64,000 nucleotides of DNA from Salinibacillus aidingensis (GCF_039522525.1 NZ_BAAADO010000001.1:620001-684000); one strand, 5' to 3'; positions 45,548 through 55,743 are shown, counted from the stretch's first letter. The notes: generated from the sequence alone by a model not told the origin. Translations and numbers: made by a program.

Positions 45548-47143
45548 TTATTCATGCCGTTCATAAACGACGGTTTCGTCTATAATGGTCTGCTGAACCT
45601 TGGCGTTTGGAATTTCCCTCGGATCAATAGAGAACAGATCCTTATCCAGAACAGTAAAATCTGCCTTAAAACCAGGCCCAATCTTCCCCTGCTGATTTTC
45701 CATTCCAATGGCATAAGCTGCCCCTGTGGTATATAAGGATACAGCTTCGAATGGTGTTAAGCATTGCTGTTCACCATAAACCTGTCCATTTAAAGTGGAA
45801 ACCCGGTTTACTGCCGCAGCCATCCCCTCTAATGGGTCAATTTCTTCTATAGGTGCATCGGAGCCCCCTGCACAGACAATTCCTGCATCTATAAAGGATT
45901 TCCATGGATATGCAAAAGGCAATCGATTTTCTCCAATTCTCTCCAGAACCCACGGAAAGTCTGAGGCAACAAAGGTTGGCTGAATATCTATAATGATATT
46001 TAAAGCTGACATTCGCTCAATTAATGCGGGATTGACTAACTGAGCATGAATAATACGGTCACGAACTCCTTCAGGTGGCGGGAACTGTTCAATCATGTCC
46101 ACAACCATTTCAACAGCATGATCGCCAATGGCATGGACCGCAACCGGCATCTCCCGTTTCCTTGCTTTTTTCATCAGTTTTTTCATATGCTCCTCGGAGT
46201 AGATTTGAACCCCAAACTCATCAGGCTGATCAGCATATGGCTCTGACAGCCAGGCCGTTCTTCCGCCAAATGCTCCGTCAGCAAAAATCTTCATGGCTCC
46301 CAATTCAATCCAGTCTGTCCCCTGGTTAAAACTCAAATGATTTTCATCCATTTCTTCAATAACACCATTATGTACTAATAAATTTGCCCGAAACTTGTGT
46401 CTTTCTCCATCAATGGTTCTTGCAAATGAATCATAGGTTCGTTTGAAGCCTCCGTAATAATTCAAATCCTCGCTATGTCCGCCGACAATTCCATGCCTCA
46501 CCAAATCTTCTACTGCTGCGTGAATGGCTTTTTCCAGATATCCTGTCGTTACTTCAGGAATATGGCTTTTTATTAACTCCTGGGCCGTGTCCTTAAAAAA
46601 TCCAGTCAGCTCTCCCTGCTGATCACGGTCAATGATGCCACCATCCGGTTCTGGAGTTTGAGATGTAATACCTGCTATCTCCATCGCTTTCGTATTTGCA
46701 ATAATCGCATGTCGGCAAATCCTCGTCAGCATAACCGGCCGGTCCGGGCAAATTTCATCCAACTCATATCGATGTATGATTCTGGGATCGCTCCAGTTGT
46801 TTTCATTAAATCCTTCACCAATTAACCACTGATCTTCAGGAAGTTCCTCAGATTTTCTCTGTACTAATTCCAGGACCTCCTCAGGTGACTTTGCATACGC
46901 TAAATCCAGTTGAAGCAATCGTTCACCATGGCCAATAATATGTAGATGACTGTCTGTAAAACCAGGATACATCACATGACCTTTTAAGTTATGCTTGTCA
47001 GTTATCTGATTTTTATAAAGTTTCTCCAGATATTCCCTTGTCCCTGTATCAACAATTTGACCTTGCTGGGTGAAAACGGCCTCAACGGTTTCACCTGGAT
47101 CATGCATGGTGTAAATGGTACCACCAAACCATAACTTTCCCAT
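45548..47143 (-). CDS. ytcJ: Amidohydrolase family protein (YtcJ-like)
   Basis: A 531-residue metal-dependent amidohydrolase. The metal-binding HxH lies in GFTDSHLHIIGHGE; further His and Asp ligands are in AVHAIGDHAVEM and CAGGSDAPIEEIDPL. The N-terminal composite beta domain and late GKIGPGFKADFTVLDKD are typical. The substrate is unknown; names such as exoenzymes regulatory protein AepA are used for relatives without proof. Confidence 0.87.
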   Translation of the reverse strand: MGKLWFGGTIYTMHDPGETVEAVFTQQGQIVDTGTREYLEKLYKNQITDKHNLKGHVMYPGFTDSHLHIIGHGERLLQLDLAYAKSPEEVLELVQRKSEELPEDQWLIGEGFNENNWSDPRIIHRYELDEICPDRPVMLTRICRHAIIANTKAMEIAGITSQTPEPDGGIIDRDQQGELTGFFKDTAQELIKSHIPEVTTGYLEKAIHAAVEDLVRHGIVGGHSEDLNYYGGFKRTYDSFARTIDGERHKFRANLLVHNGVIEEMDENHLSFNQGTDWIELGAMKIFADGAFGGRTAWLSEPYADQPDEFGVQIYSEEHMKKLMKKARKREMPVAVHAIGDHAVEMVVDMIEQFPPPEGVRDRIIHAQLVNPALIERMSALNIIIDIQPTFVASDFPWVLERIGENRLPFAYPWKSFIDAGIVCAGGSDAPIEEIDPLEGMAAAVNRVSTLNGQVYGEQQCLTPFEAVSLYTTGAAYAIGMENQQGKIGPGFKADFTVLDKDLFSIDPREIPNAKVQQTIIDETVVYERHE

Positions 47144-47282
47144 TCGTGTCTCTCCTCTCCTTCACTTGAATATCCATTAAACTGCTTAAAGTGATAAAAC
47201 ATTGGTTAAAGTATAGTAAAACAATCATAGAAGTCGCAACTTTTAGCTGTTACGGATAAATAATATTCTTATTTTAAACACA

Positions 47283-47309
47283 AGAAAAGGGCAGTAAACC
47301 TGCCCCTTT
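47283..47309 (-). terminator. Intrinsic terminator after sspA
   Basis: The minus strand reads AAAGGGGCAG, loop, CTGCCCTTTTC, giving a GC-rich stem just past the sspA stop, with a short T-run. Confidence 0.8.
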
Positions 47310-47326
47310 CGTAGCTATATCCTATT

Positions 47327-47539
47327 TTATTGTGGTTGTTGTCCGCTAAATTGCTGTTGAGCTACACTTACAAGGCGCTTTGTGATTTCACCACCTACAG
47401 AACCATTAGCACGGGAGGTTGTATCAGCTCCCAGCTGTACACCAAATTCCTGTGCAATTTCTGTTTTCATCTGGTTAAGTGCTTGTTCAGCGCCAGGTAC
47501 AACAAGTTGGTTTGAGTTTTGGCTATTGTTATTTGCCAT
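47327..47539 (-). CDS. sspA: Alpha/beta-type small acid-soluble spore protein
   Basis: A 70-residue SASP that coats spore DNA and protects it from UV. The conserved germination-protease site is near the KTEIAQEFGVQL segment and the second motif GSVGGEITKRLV is present. AAGGAGGTGATTCC precedes the ATG. It stands alone with its own SigG promoter and terminator, next to thiI, as in B. subtilis. Confidence 0.95.
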   Translation of the reverse strand: MANNNSQNSNQLVVPGAEQALNQMKTEIAQEFGVQLGADTTSRANGSVGGEITKRLVSVAQQQFSGQQPQ

Positions 47540-47565
47540 GATGGAATCACCTCCTTGTCACCCAT

Positions 47566-47595
47566 TATGATGTGAAGGTAAGGTGAACCTCATGC
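47566..47595 (-). promoter_or_regulatory. SigG promoter of sspA
   Basis: On the minus strand GCATG, 18 bases, CATCATA fits the SigG consensus (-35 GHATR, 18-base spacer, -10 CATNNTA) exactly. It lies about 27 bases before the sspA ATG. Confidence 0.78.
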
Positions 47596-47632
47596 AAAAA
47601 AAGTACTGGTATTTATTTCTTACTTTGGCGCC

Positions 47633-48835
47633 TTATAATAAATCTTCAAACTCTGATTTTGTTTGGTCGTGTTCAGTTAATGTAATGGTCTCTATGCCAT
47701 CTAACGCCTTCTCAATCTCCGGAGTGAAATCCACATGATGCTCGAACTGATGAATTTTCTCCCGGCTTGGTCTTGTTTTTGGCTGTTTAGGAACAAAAAT
47801 GGTACAGCAATCTTCATAAGGAAGGATCGACGTTTCATAGGTTCCAATCCTTCTGGAGATATCAATAATATCCACTTTATCCATGGTTACCAGCGGCCTG
47901 ATAACCGGATAATTGGTCACTTCATTAATCGCATTCATGCTTTCCATTGTCTGACTGGCAACCTGACCTAAGCTTTCCCCTGTTGTTAATGAAAGAATGT
48001 TTTCCCTCTCGGCCAGTCGCTCACTGACTCTCATCATTTGCCTTCTCATAACGGTCATTCCGTAATTTTCAGGAACTTCACGGAATATTTTTTGCTGAAG
48101 TTCTGTAAACGGTACAACATGTACACGAATTTCATGGCCAAACTTTGTTAATTCCCTAGCCAGGTCCAATACCTTTTGCTTGGCCCGATCACTGGTATAA
48201 GGTGGAGAATGAAAATGAATAGCCTCCACTTGTACGCCTCGTTTCATCGCAAGATACCCAGCTACAGGGCTGTCAATTCCACCTGACAGCAGCAAAAGAG
48301 ACTTACCTGTTGTGCCTACTGGTAACCCACCGGAAGCAGGAATTTTTCCAGCCATAATATACGCAGCGTCGTGCCGAATTTCCACACGTATTTCAACATC
48401 AGGGTTATGAACATCAACGGTAAGGTTATCTGTATTGGATAAAAGATGACCTCCCAGAATCTGATTCATTTCCTGTGAAGAAACTTCAAAGTTTTTATTT
48501 GGACGTTTGGTAGTAATTTTAAAGGTTTTAGCCTGTTTTTCTTCCCTAAGAGCCCACAAAGCGCCTTCTTTTATTTGGTCTATGGAGTTTTCGACCCGAA
48601 TCGCCAGGTTCAGGGATTGAATACCAAAAACCTCCTGGCACTTTTCAATCACAGGCTCGTGTTCCTGCCCATTTAATTTTATATACATTCGGTCACGTGT
48701 CTGAAACAGTTTTATATTGGAAAATGGCCTTAGCTTTTGCTTTAGATTTTCTCTAAGCTGGCCAATAAATTGCTTTTTGTTTTTGCCTTTTAAGGATAAT
48801 TCGCCATAACGGATGACGATATGATCATATTGCAT
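47633..48835 (-). CDS. thiI: tRNA 4-thiouridine synthetase ThiI
   Basis: A 400-residue sulfurtransferase that forms 4-thiouridine at tRNA position 8. An N-terminal ferredoxin-like and THUMP domain (about 1-165) precedes the PP-loop ATPase domain with LLLSGGIDSPVAGYL. No rhodanese extension is present, as in Bacillus. It starts six bases after nifS, so the two are cotranscribed and partner as sulfur donor and acceptor. Confidence 0.95.
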   Translation of the reverse strand: MQYDHIVIRYGELSLKGKNKKQFIGQLRENLKQKLRPFSNIKLFQTRDRMYIKLNGQEHEPVIEKCQEVFGIQSLNLAIRVENSIDQIKEGALWALREEKQAKTFKITTKRPNKNFEVSSQEMNQILGGHLLSNTDNLTVDVHNPDVEIRVEIRHDAAYIMAGKIPASGGLPVGTTGKSLLLLSGGIDSPVAGYLAMKRGVQVEAIHFHSPPYTSDRAKQKVLDLARELTKFGHEIRVHVVPFTELQQKIFREVPENYGMTVMRRQMMRVSERLAERENILSLTTGESLGQVASQTMESMNAINEVTNYPVIRPLVTMDKVDIIDISRRIGTYETSILPYEDCCTIFVPKQPKTRPSREKIHQFEHHVDFTPEIEKALDGIETITLTEHDQTKSEFEDLL

Positions 48836-48841
48836 TATTAT

Positions 48842-49981
48842 CTACCCCATTACATTGTTTAATTGATCCAAAACATGAATAAATGTTTTACAGAATTCAC
48901 GGACTTCTTCTTCTGTATTTTGATAGGACAGGCTGATTCTTAATCCGAAATGAGAACGGTCCTCTCCCCATCCACATGCTGCCAGGACTGCACTTTCATC
49001 CGAGTGCTTTGAAGAACAGGCCGACTTTGTGGATATAAATATATTTTCCTTTCCCAAAGCATGGATCACTACTTCAGGTTTAAAATTGGGTACCGAAAAG
49101 TTTAAAATATGCGGCGCTCCATCCTCTGGGGAATTAATCACAATTCGATGATCCTGATGTAAAGCCGTGCGAATGATAGCTGACAATTTCTCAAGATGCT
49201 GATAAGAATGTCTTTGTTTTTCCATAGTTAATCTCATTGCTTTTACCATGGCCACTATACCCGCCAGGTTTTCAGTACCTGGACGTTGGGAGGATTCCTG
49301 TCCTCCTCCATGTAATAGTGGAAATAGCGTCGTTCCTTTTTGAATATATAGTGCCCCGGTCCCTTTTAAACCATGAATTTTATGACTGGACATGGAACAT
49401 AAATCAATTCCGGGATGGGACAGGTCAAGAGGCACCTTTCCTAACCCCTGCACGTGGTCTACATGGAAAAACAGTTTAGGATACTTAGCAGCCAAATCTG
49501 CAATTTCCTTAATCGGCTGAATGGTACCCAATTCATTGTTTACATGCATGATTGATATTAAAATCGTTTCACCATCTATGGTTCTTTTCAGTTCATCCAG
49601 ATCTATCTTTCCCTCATGATTTACAGATAGATACGTGACACGAAAGCCCAATGATTCCAATGCCGCGCAGGCCTCCAGGACGGAAGGATGCTCCACCTGG
49701 GACGTAATAATATGGCGTCCACGGTTCTGATGCTTGAGCGCAATCCCTTTTATGGCCGTATTATTACTTTCTGTACCCCCTGATGTAAAAAACAGTTCCT
49801 GTTCACTTACTTTTAAAAGGTCAGCCGCTTGTTTTTTAGATGTTTTCAGCAGTTTTTCTGCCTCTCCTCCAAATTGGTGAATGGAAGACGGATTCCCATA
49901 GTAAGTTTCTGAAACCTTTCTGAAACTCTCCAGCACTTCAGGATAAGGGCTTGTTGTCGCACTATTATCTAAATAAATCAT
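48842..49981 (-). CDS. nifZ: Cysteine desulfurase (NifS/NifZ-like), partner of ThiI
   Basis: A 379-residue PLP enzyme that takes sulfur from cysteine. The PLP Lys lies in SMSSHKIHGLKGTG and the catalytic Cys in STKSACSSKHSDES. In Bacillus the version next to thiI (NifZ, also called IscS1) serves tRNA thiolation rather than Fe-S assembly. Cotranscribed with thiI. Confidence 0.93.
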   Translation of the reverse strand: MIYLDNSATTSPYPEVLESFRKVSETYYGNPSSIHQFGGEAEKLLKTSKKQAADLLKVSEQELFFTSGGTESNNTAIKGIALKHQNRGRHIITSQVEHPSVLEACAALESLGFRVTYLSVNHEGKIDLDELKRTIDGETILISIMHVNNELGTIQPIKEIADLAAKYPKLFFHVDHVQGLGKVPLDLSHPGIDLCSMSSHKIHGLKGTGALYIQKGTTLFPLLHGGGQESSQRPGTENLAGIVAMVKAMRLTMEKQRHSYQHLEKLSAIIRTALHQDHRIVINSPEDGAPHILNFSVPNFKPEVVIHALGKENIFISTKSACSSKHSDESAVLAACGWGEDRSHFGLRISLSYQNTEEEVREFCKTFIHVLDQLNNVMG

Positions 49982-50117
49982 GAGTCATTTCTCCTTTAAA
50001 CCAATTTTGCAATCATTAATCTTACCACACCCTTGTTAACAATAAAAGTAAAAAAGGAGTGCACAAAAGCTGAAACTCATTTGTCCCAGAGCTTCAATAT
50101 TACAATTCCCTAAGCCA

Positions 50118-50152
50118 TAAAAAAGCTGACCTGTGATGTTACAAGGTCAGAC
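50118..50152 (-). terminator. Intrinsic terminator after ezrA operon
   Basis: The minus strand reads AGTCTGACCT, loop, AGGTCAGCT, then TTTTTTAT. A clear stem and T-run follow the small protein gene. Confidence 0.87.
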
Positions 50153-50156
50153 TCTT

Positions 50157-50465
50157 TCATTTACGCTCATCTAAAAGACGTAACACCTGATCGATAGAAG
50201 CCACCCGGTCTACTGATTGCTCCTCAACCCAAGCATACGTTAATGCAGGGTTATCAGGAGAGGAATCTTCGCTACCCGCAGCAGACGATTTTAAGGTATT
50301 TTGAAAACGATCAGTTATGATTTTATGAGATTGATTCATCTTAACTTTTTCATGGAATGAAGCAAAACGATTAGGTTCCTGATCAGGTGCAGCTATAACC
50401 ATTATGGTAAATATCCATATGCTAACAGCGAAAATGGAAAGGATGATCATAAGAATTCTTTTCAT
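50157..50465 (-). CDS. Small single-pass membrane protein downstream of ezrA
   Basis: A 102-residue protein with an N-terminal TM helix (about 4-25) and a polar extracytoplasmic part. Not recognised. A GAGGA site inside the end of ezrA lies ten bases before ATG 50465; an in-frame TTG overlapping the ezrA stop lacks spacing. Close linkage suggests a role with EzrA at the division site, but this is only inference. Confidence 0.65.
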   Translation of the reverse strand: MKRILMIILSIFAVSIWIFTIMVIAAPDQEPNRFASFHEKVKMNQSHKIITDRFQNTLKSSAAGSEDSSPDNPALTYAWVEEQSVDRVASIDQVLRLLDERK

Positions 50466-50470
50466 CTTAT

Positions 50471-52177
50471 TCAATTCCTCGCAGCCGTTAATTCCTCGTT
50501 CAGGAACCCTTCTAAGCGTTGCAGTGCACCTGGTTCAATTTCCTCAAGTGCTGTTGAGGCTGTTTCCAGAGCCACTTCATAGTCCCAATTGCGGAAGGCA
50601 GACTCTGCTTCTGATAATTTAGCGGCCAGCAGCGGATATTGACTTCTGTACCGGTTCGCATATTGAATAACATACTCAGACAACTTCGCCTGCTCAATTA
50701 AATATTCTGTCTGTTCCTTTACCATTTCTGTGTCTTTTTCTGCTTTGCCCAATAGATGATTAATCTTTTCCATATTTAAAGGGTGCTGGTTTAACTGTTT
50801 TGAAGTTTCATCTATGTTTACAGCCACTTCACTCATTGCTTCGTAAATATATTCAGGGACACCAGGAAGGTTATTTTTCTGCAGATTTCTCCTTATCTGT
50901 CCCATTTCTCCCAGAAGCTGATTTATTTGCTTATTCGCCTGAATTTCATCATGCCTTAAGGACTGAATTCTCACAACAAATGACTCATGCTCCTGACGAA
51001 TGTTTTCCCATTGAGATAACCAGTTTTCCAGATCCCCGCGAATATTTGCATAAGGCTTTTTATCCTTTTCCATTTCGCTTTGAATTTTATCCGCTAAGAG
51101 CTTCAGCTGATTCATTTGATTTTCCAATGAAACCAGTGTTTCCTGTTCTTCCTCAGTAAACTCATAATTCTCCTGCAGGGTCTTCACATCCGATTTGGTT
51201 TCCTGCAGGTTTTTGTCCATTTGAAAAAGTTCATTTTCCATAACCTTTAATTTCTTCTCCGTAAACTGCTTGGCTAATGCTTCCTGTTCTAATTGATCAT
51301 ATATTTCCTGAATGCGTTCTTCCACTTCAAGAATTTCCTGATCAACACCTTCAAGATTCCCCTGGTTTAATCGATCCAATAATAAAAGAAGACGTTCCTG
51401 ATAGTCCTGGATTTCTTTTTCAAACCCATAATGCTGCAATTCATGGCCTGAATCCTTCATTTCTTTTAAACCACTCGTTAACTCATCTAACTGCTGGGGA
51501 AGCTTAATTTTACAGGCGTGATATAGTGCAGGAAAACTCTGCATTTTATCATTAAGAAGGTTTAGCCGTTCACTCACCTGTTGCACCAGGCTTTGGGCTT
51601 CTATGTAATTCCCATCAACCGTTAAATCGTCGAATTGTGAAATTTCCTCTTCAATTTCATCTAATTCCACATCAAATACAATATCAGCCTTACCAAACTG
51701 ATAACGGTTTTGTAAAAGGTACTTTCTTGTTTCTTTAATACGCGGACGGATTTCCTCTACCTGTTTATGGCTGTCTTCCTTAGAGCTTACTAATTCTTCC
51801 ACTTCATCAAACATCTGGTCTATTGATTGTTCCGTTTTTTCTAGGGTTTTTTGAGTATGGTCTAAAATACGTTTTGCTTTACGGAACAAATAGCGGTCAG
51901 CAGCCTCTTCAGCATCAAACAGATCCTCTTCCAGGTCAGGCATTTTTCTCGTCACGATATAATCCCAGTCATCTCTCCATTTTTCAAATCGAGTCTGGGT
52001 TTCTCCTGACAGATTCAGATCTTTAATCTTTGATAATTGTTTAGTCACATCTTTATTTATAACGGCCAATTTCCATTCTTCTAACTCATCAACACGATCA
52101 TAGACTTTCTTTCGCAGGATGAGACCTATTATAATGAATATGATGATTAAAAGTATGGCTCCAATGATGTATTCCAT
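50471..52177 (-). CDS. ezrA: Septation ring formation regulator EzrA
   Basis: A 568-residue cell division protein with an N-terminal TM helix (about 1-22) and a long spectrin-like coiled-coil cytoplasmic region. EzrA binds FtsZ, restrains extra Z rings and helps link division and wall synthesis. The ATG at 52177 (MEYIIGAI) has GGGAGGC upstream. Neighbours thiI-nifZ and refZ fit the B. subtilis order. Confidence 0.93.
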   Translation of the reverse strand: MEYIIGAILLIIIFIIIGLILRKKVYDRVDELEEWKLAVINKDVTKQLSKIKDLNLSGETQTRFEKWRDDWDYIVTRKMPDLEEDLFDAEEAADRYLFRKAKRILDHTQKTLEKTEQSIDQMFDEVEELVSSKEDSHKQVEEIRPRIKETRKYLLQNRYQFGKADIVFDVELDEIEEEISQFDDLTVDGNYIEAQSLVQQVSERLNLLNDKMQSFPALYHACKIKLPQQLDELTSGLKEMKDSGHELQHYGFEKEIQDYQERLLLLLDRLNQGNLEGVDQEILEVEERIQEIYDQLEQEALAKQFTEKKLKVMENELFQMDKNLQETKSDVKTLQENYEFTEEEQETLVSLENQMNQLKLLADKIQSEMEKDKKPYANIRGDLENWLSQWENIRQEHESFVVRIQSLRHDEIQANKQINQLLGEMGQIRRNLQKNNLPGVPEYIYEAMSEVAVNIDETSKQLNQHPLNMEKINHLLGKAEKDTEMVKEQTEYLIEQAKLSEYVIQYANRYRSQYPLLAAKLSEAESAFRNWDYEVALETASTALEEIEPGALQRLEGFLNEELTAARN

Positions 52178-52413
52178 TAAAAAGCCTCCCATCTCAGGTT
52201 CCACTTTCTATATTTACCGTTCCGTTTAAAAATTTTGTGTTGCTACTATAATATCATGTCTTCGCCTGTTTTTGCTAAATTTTTTCAAATTTCTTTGCCA
52301 TAAAATCCAATTTTGTCATGAATGAACGATTTCCCTTTTTAAGTGTCCGTAAAATGAACTGAGATGGTGTGTAAGCTGCCCGTAACATCGGCCGAATTTT
52401 TACGCCGGAAAAA

Positions 52414-52451
52414 AGACACTTATGTATCTTTTTCAGATACCATAAGTGTCT
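52414..52451 (-). terminator. Intrinsic terminator overlapping the refZ stop
   Basis: Arms AGACACTTATG-TATC and GATAC-CATAAGTGTCT form a long hairpin. The refZ stop codon lies in the second arm on the minus strand, and TCTTTTTT follows the stem. Confidence 0.88.
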
Positions 52452-53037
52452 CCAGCCATTGTTTTATGGATCGTTTATAGGTGTCTATGTATACGTCTGT
52501 AGATCGGTTCATCCCTACTACGTTCTTCCATTCGTATGACATATTAAAAGGAATATGCAGCAGACCATACAATTGAAAGAATAACATTTCTTTTTCTATA
52601 GTTGAGCGGGAAGATGAGGTGAATAAACGAAGAAAGACTTCCTCAAGTATAAACTTTTCTTTAGCAAGATAGGTAACCAATAACTCTCTTACTAAAATAT
52701 TATCTTTAGATAGTTCTCTTTGTATAAAACTTGTAAATTGATGATGTTCATACTTGTAATGTATAATAACATCAATTAATTGATTCAGCTGGTCTTCGGG
52801 ATAATCTGTTGTGTCGAATTCTGCCTGTGTATCTTCCAGCTCCTGCAAATAGGTTTCATAGTAGTCAATGATAAGGTGCTCCAGGAGTCCCTGTTTATTT
52901 TTGAAGTAGTAACTGATCATGGAAACATTCACCTTTGCACTGGAGGCAATATCCCGTACAGAGGTACCATGAAACCCTTTTAAATAAAACAAGTGCACAG
53001 CGGCATTCGCAACCTTTTCTTTGGTTTTTTGACTCAT
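52420..53037 (-). CDS. refZ: TetR-family regulator RefZ (FtsZ regulator)
   Basis: A 205-residue TetR-type protein. The N-terminal helix-turn-helix (about 10-55) reads TSVRDIASSAKVNVSMISYYFKN. In B. subtilis RefZ (YttP) binds sites near the origin and terminus and affects FtsZ ring placement during sporulation. Length and position between ezrA and ytsP agree. Its 3' end is shared with its terminator. Confidence 0.85.
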   Translation of the reverse strand: MSQKTKEKVANAAVHLFYLKGFHGTSVRDIASSAKVNVSMISYYFKNKQGLLEHLIIDYYETYLQELEDTQAEFDTTDYPEDQLNQLIDVIIHYKYEHHQFTSFIQRELSKDNILVRELLVTYLAKEKFILEEVFLRLFTSSSRSTIEKEMLFFQLYGLLHIPFNMSYEWKNVVGMNRSTDVYIDTYKRSIKQWLETLMVSEKDT

Positions 53038-53156
53038 CCTATTCCCCCCTGTTTTATTTTTTCTTTTTATTGCCGGGGAATTCCTTTTATGAGTTTAAAA
53101 GAAATTCCGACAGAATCTCTTATAAGATCACAAATTATTTTGGGGAGGTCATTGTT

Positions 53157-53636
53157 TTGTTCCAGAAAGAAGCTTATACAGGGCAAGTTGAAAAAGATTA
53201 TGAGTTAGTCAATAAACAATTGAAAGCCTTAATTGAAGATGAGTCAGATACTATTGCCAATTTAGCCAATGCATCTGCTCTCCTCTTTCAGTTTTTAGAT
53301 GACGTTAATTGGGCAGGTTTTTACCTTTACAAAAATGGAGAGCTTGTTCTTGGGCCTTTCCAGGGTCTTCCGGCATGTGTAAGAATTGAATATGGCAAAG
53401 GAGTATGCGGCACATCACTAAAAGAAAGACAGACCGTTCGAGTGGAAAATGTTAATGAATTCCCCGGACATATTGCCTGTGATTCAGCCAGTCAATCAGA
53501 AATTGTCACCCCTATTTATAAGAATGATGAAATTATAGGTGTACTGGATATTGACAGTCCGAATCTGAATCGCTTTGATGAAACAGATCAGAAAGGTTTA
53601 GAAGAATTTGCCAGTATTCTTAGCAATCATTTGTAA
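53157..53636 (+). CDS. ytsP: Free methionine-(R)-sulfoxide reductase (GAF domain)
   Basis: A 159-residue GAF-fold enzyme. The three catalytic Cys occur in GLPACVRI, GKGVCGTS and GHIACDSASQSEI, the signature of fRMsr, which reduces free Met-R-sulfoxide. TTG 53157 has GGGGAGGTC upstream; the open frame extends upstream but without similarity. Corresponds to B. subtilis YtsP. Divergent from refZ. Confidence 0.92.
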   Translation: MFQKEAYTGQVEKDYELVNKQLKALIEDESDTIANLANASALLFQFLDDVNWAGFYLYKNGELVLGPFQGLPACVRIEYGKGVCGTSLKERQTVRVENVNEFPGHIACDSASQSEIVTPIYKNDEIIGVLDIDSPNLNRFDETDQKGLEEFASILSNHL

Positions 53637-53653
53637 TTAACCCAATATTTGAA

Positions 53654-53690
53654 GAAAACGAAATCGTTATTAAAGCACGATTTCGTTTTC
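53654..53690. terminator. Bidirectional intrinsic terminator between ytsP and dgcP
   Basis: GAAAACGAAATCGT and ACGATTTCGTTTTC arms with a nine-base loop and T/A tracts on both sides. On the minus strand one arm encodes the last residues of DgcP. Confidence 0.9.
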
Positions 53691-55568
53691 TTTTACAACT
53701 CGATTTTTCCCTTTTTCTTTAGCCAGATACAAAGCCTTATCTGCTCTTAAAAAGAGACTTTTGGTTTCCCCGTGTATTTTATCATCCCAATAAGAAACAC
53801 CACAGGATATGGTCACTTTTGGATATGTTTTTTCCGACACTGTATGCACCAGCCGTTCAGCCACATGCTGAGCTTCCTTCATGGTTGTATTCGGTAAATA
53901 GATTGCCAGTTCTTCCCCACCCCATCTTGCAGCTATGTCATTTGCGCGAATATTTTTCCGGATAATTTCGGCAACCTGACATATAATTTCATCCCCGGTA
54001 TCATGCCCATATTGATCGTTAATTTGTTTAAAATTATCAATATCCATCAGAATAAACGTTCCGTGCTTTCCTACTTTCAGATGTTTATTCATCATTTTAT
54101 CCAAATAGTTGCGGGAATACAGTTTTGTTAAATAATCAGTTCGAACTAATTGTTCTAACTCCTCTTTTAACCGGTAATTAATAACCGTTAAAGCTGAATG
54201 CTGGACAAGGGATTGAAGCAGCTTATAGGTTTCAAATGAGAAAAAATACTCATTTGGATGCAGTACTGCAACGAATCCAATCACTTTTTCATCATGAATC
54301 ATCGGCACTGCCATCACGGACTGATAAGGGATATCATGATCTGAATGAGTGCTGTTAAAATCACCAATAAAAATCGTATGGATGTTTTGTTTCACTTTGC
54401 TGTTTAAAAAGGAAAGGAACCATTTTCCCTCTTTAGTCGAGAAGAAGGATGTGCTTTCTTTCAGCACTTTATATTCACGGAAATCCTGTTGATTATTTCT
54501 CTCATCATAAAGAATAAACCCTACCTCTTCTGCATTAAATTTACTTATCATTAAGTCTTCCAGATAAGTAAATGTTGCGGATAAAGTCCTTTTAGAGTTA
54601 AGGGCCTGCGACGATTGGTTAATTAATTGCAAATCTGTAATGTATCTTTGGGATTGCTGATACAGACGTGCATTTTCCAGGGCATTACCGGCAGTTTTGG
54701 CAAGGATCGAAATAAATTCAATATCATTCTCGCTGAAGAATAGCGTATTAGGCTTCAGTACCTGTAAGACGCCATATGTTGCCTGCCTGCCAACTAAAGG
54801 TGCATATAAAGAAGCAGTATCACCGGAAATATCCTCGAACTGAATTTGCCCGGTAAGAAAGGCTGTTGTTACGGCATCCTTTTCATACCGATCATAGATG
54901 AGCTCTTTAATGGGTAAATCCTCAATCTGGAGGTTGTCCTGCATCAAAAGCAAATAAAAATCAAGCTCAGGATAGAGATCCGTTAAGGTCTTAATGACTT
55001 CCCGAAGGACGTCTTCTATGTTCATTGTAGAATGAAATTTAGACGTGACCTGATACAGTCGTTCATATTTGACTTCCTCATCAATGGATTGACAATAGCT
55101 CATGAGCGTATGGATAACCGGGCCTGTCTGCTCAGCTATTTCTAAGAAAAAGTCTGAGTCAGGAAAAGAATCATCATCGACAATCAATAGGATAAAACCA
55201 TCATTTTCTTTTTTGATATGTAAAGGTATAATAACAGTCGAAATGGCAGTATCCGAAGACATTAAAATGGAACCCCCGTTCTTTTGGAAATAAACGGGTA
55301 CAGACTCGGTCATTTTTTTAAACGTTTCGATAGTGAAGACATCCGTGTTAGCTGGAGCATCAGCATTGGATGAAAATAACTGATATTGCTGTGAAGATTC
55401 ATTCAAGAGATAAATATTGCTTTCATTAACAGCCAAAACGTCTTTTAGCTGCTTAGATATTTCCAACATCATGGATGGAAAAGATCTATTTTGATGATGA
55501 ATCATTAGATCATAAAATTTTGCTTTAAGAATGTCTCTAAGTTCGTTGACAGATTGGAATCCCGTCAT
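53670..55568 (-). CDS. dgcP: Diguanylate cyclase DgcP (GAF-GGDEF)
   Basis: A 632-residue soluble protein with two or three GAF-like sensory domains (about 20-160, 165-310, 320-455) and a C-terminal GGDEF domain (about 465-632). The active site reads RWGGEELAIYL and the metal Asp is in ILMDIDNFKQINDQ, so c-di-GMP synthesis is expected. No RxxD inhibitory site is obvious. It matches YtrP/DgcP by place and layout. Its 3' end overlaps a bidirectional terminator. Confidence 0.9.
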   Translation of the reverse strand: MTGFQSVNELRDILKAKFYDLMIHHQNRSFPSMMLEISKQLKDVLAVNESNIYLLNESSQQYQLFSSNADAPANTDVFTIETFKKMTESVPVYFQKNGGSILMSSDTAISTVIIPLHIKKENDGFILLIVDDDSFPDSDFFLEIAEQTGPVIHTLMSYCQSIDEEVKYERLYQVTSKFHSTMNIEDVLREVIKTLTDLYPELDFYLLLMQDNLQIEDLPIKELIYDRYEKDAVTTAFLTGQIQFEDISGDTASLYAPLVGRQATYGVLQVLKPNTLFFSENDIEFISILAKTAGNALENARLYQQSQRYITDLQLINQSSQALNSKRTLSATFTYLEDLMISKFNAEEVGFILYDERNNQQDFREYKVLKESTSFFSTKEGKWFLSFLNSKVKQNIHTIFIGDFNSTHSDHDIPYQSVMAVPMIHDEKVIGFVAVLHPNEYFFSFETYKLLQSLVQHSALTVINYRLKEELEQLVRTDYLTKLYSRNYLDKMMNKHLKVGKHGTFILMDIDNFKQINDQYGHDTGDEIICQVAEIIRKNIRANDIAARWGGEELAIYLPNTTMKEAQHVAERLVHTVSEKTYPKVTISCGVSYWDDKIHGETKSLFLRADKALYLAKEKGKNRVVKENEIVL

Positions 55569-55714
55569 TACTCATCACCTGAACTTTTTATATCATTAGG
55601 AAATTTTACCCATTATCATTCTAACATATTCTCATGCTAAAAAATGAAAAAAGTTCATAAATCGGATTAAAAAATAAAAAATCCACAGTAATAACGGAAG
55701 GATGATGAATTTAC

Positions 55715-55743
55715 TTGACTTATTTGTAAATAAATTCTATAAT
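55715..55743 (+). promoter_or_regulatory. SigA promoter of rpsD
   Basis: TTGACT, 17 bases, TATAAT: near-consensus with ideal spacing, about 187 bases before the rpsD start. Confidence 0.88.
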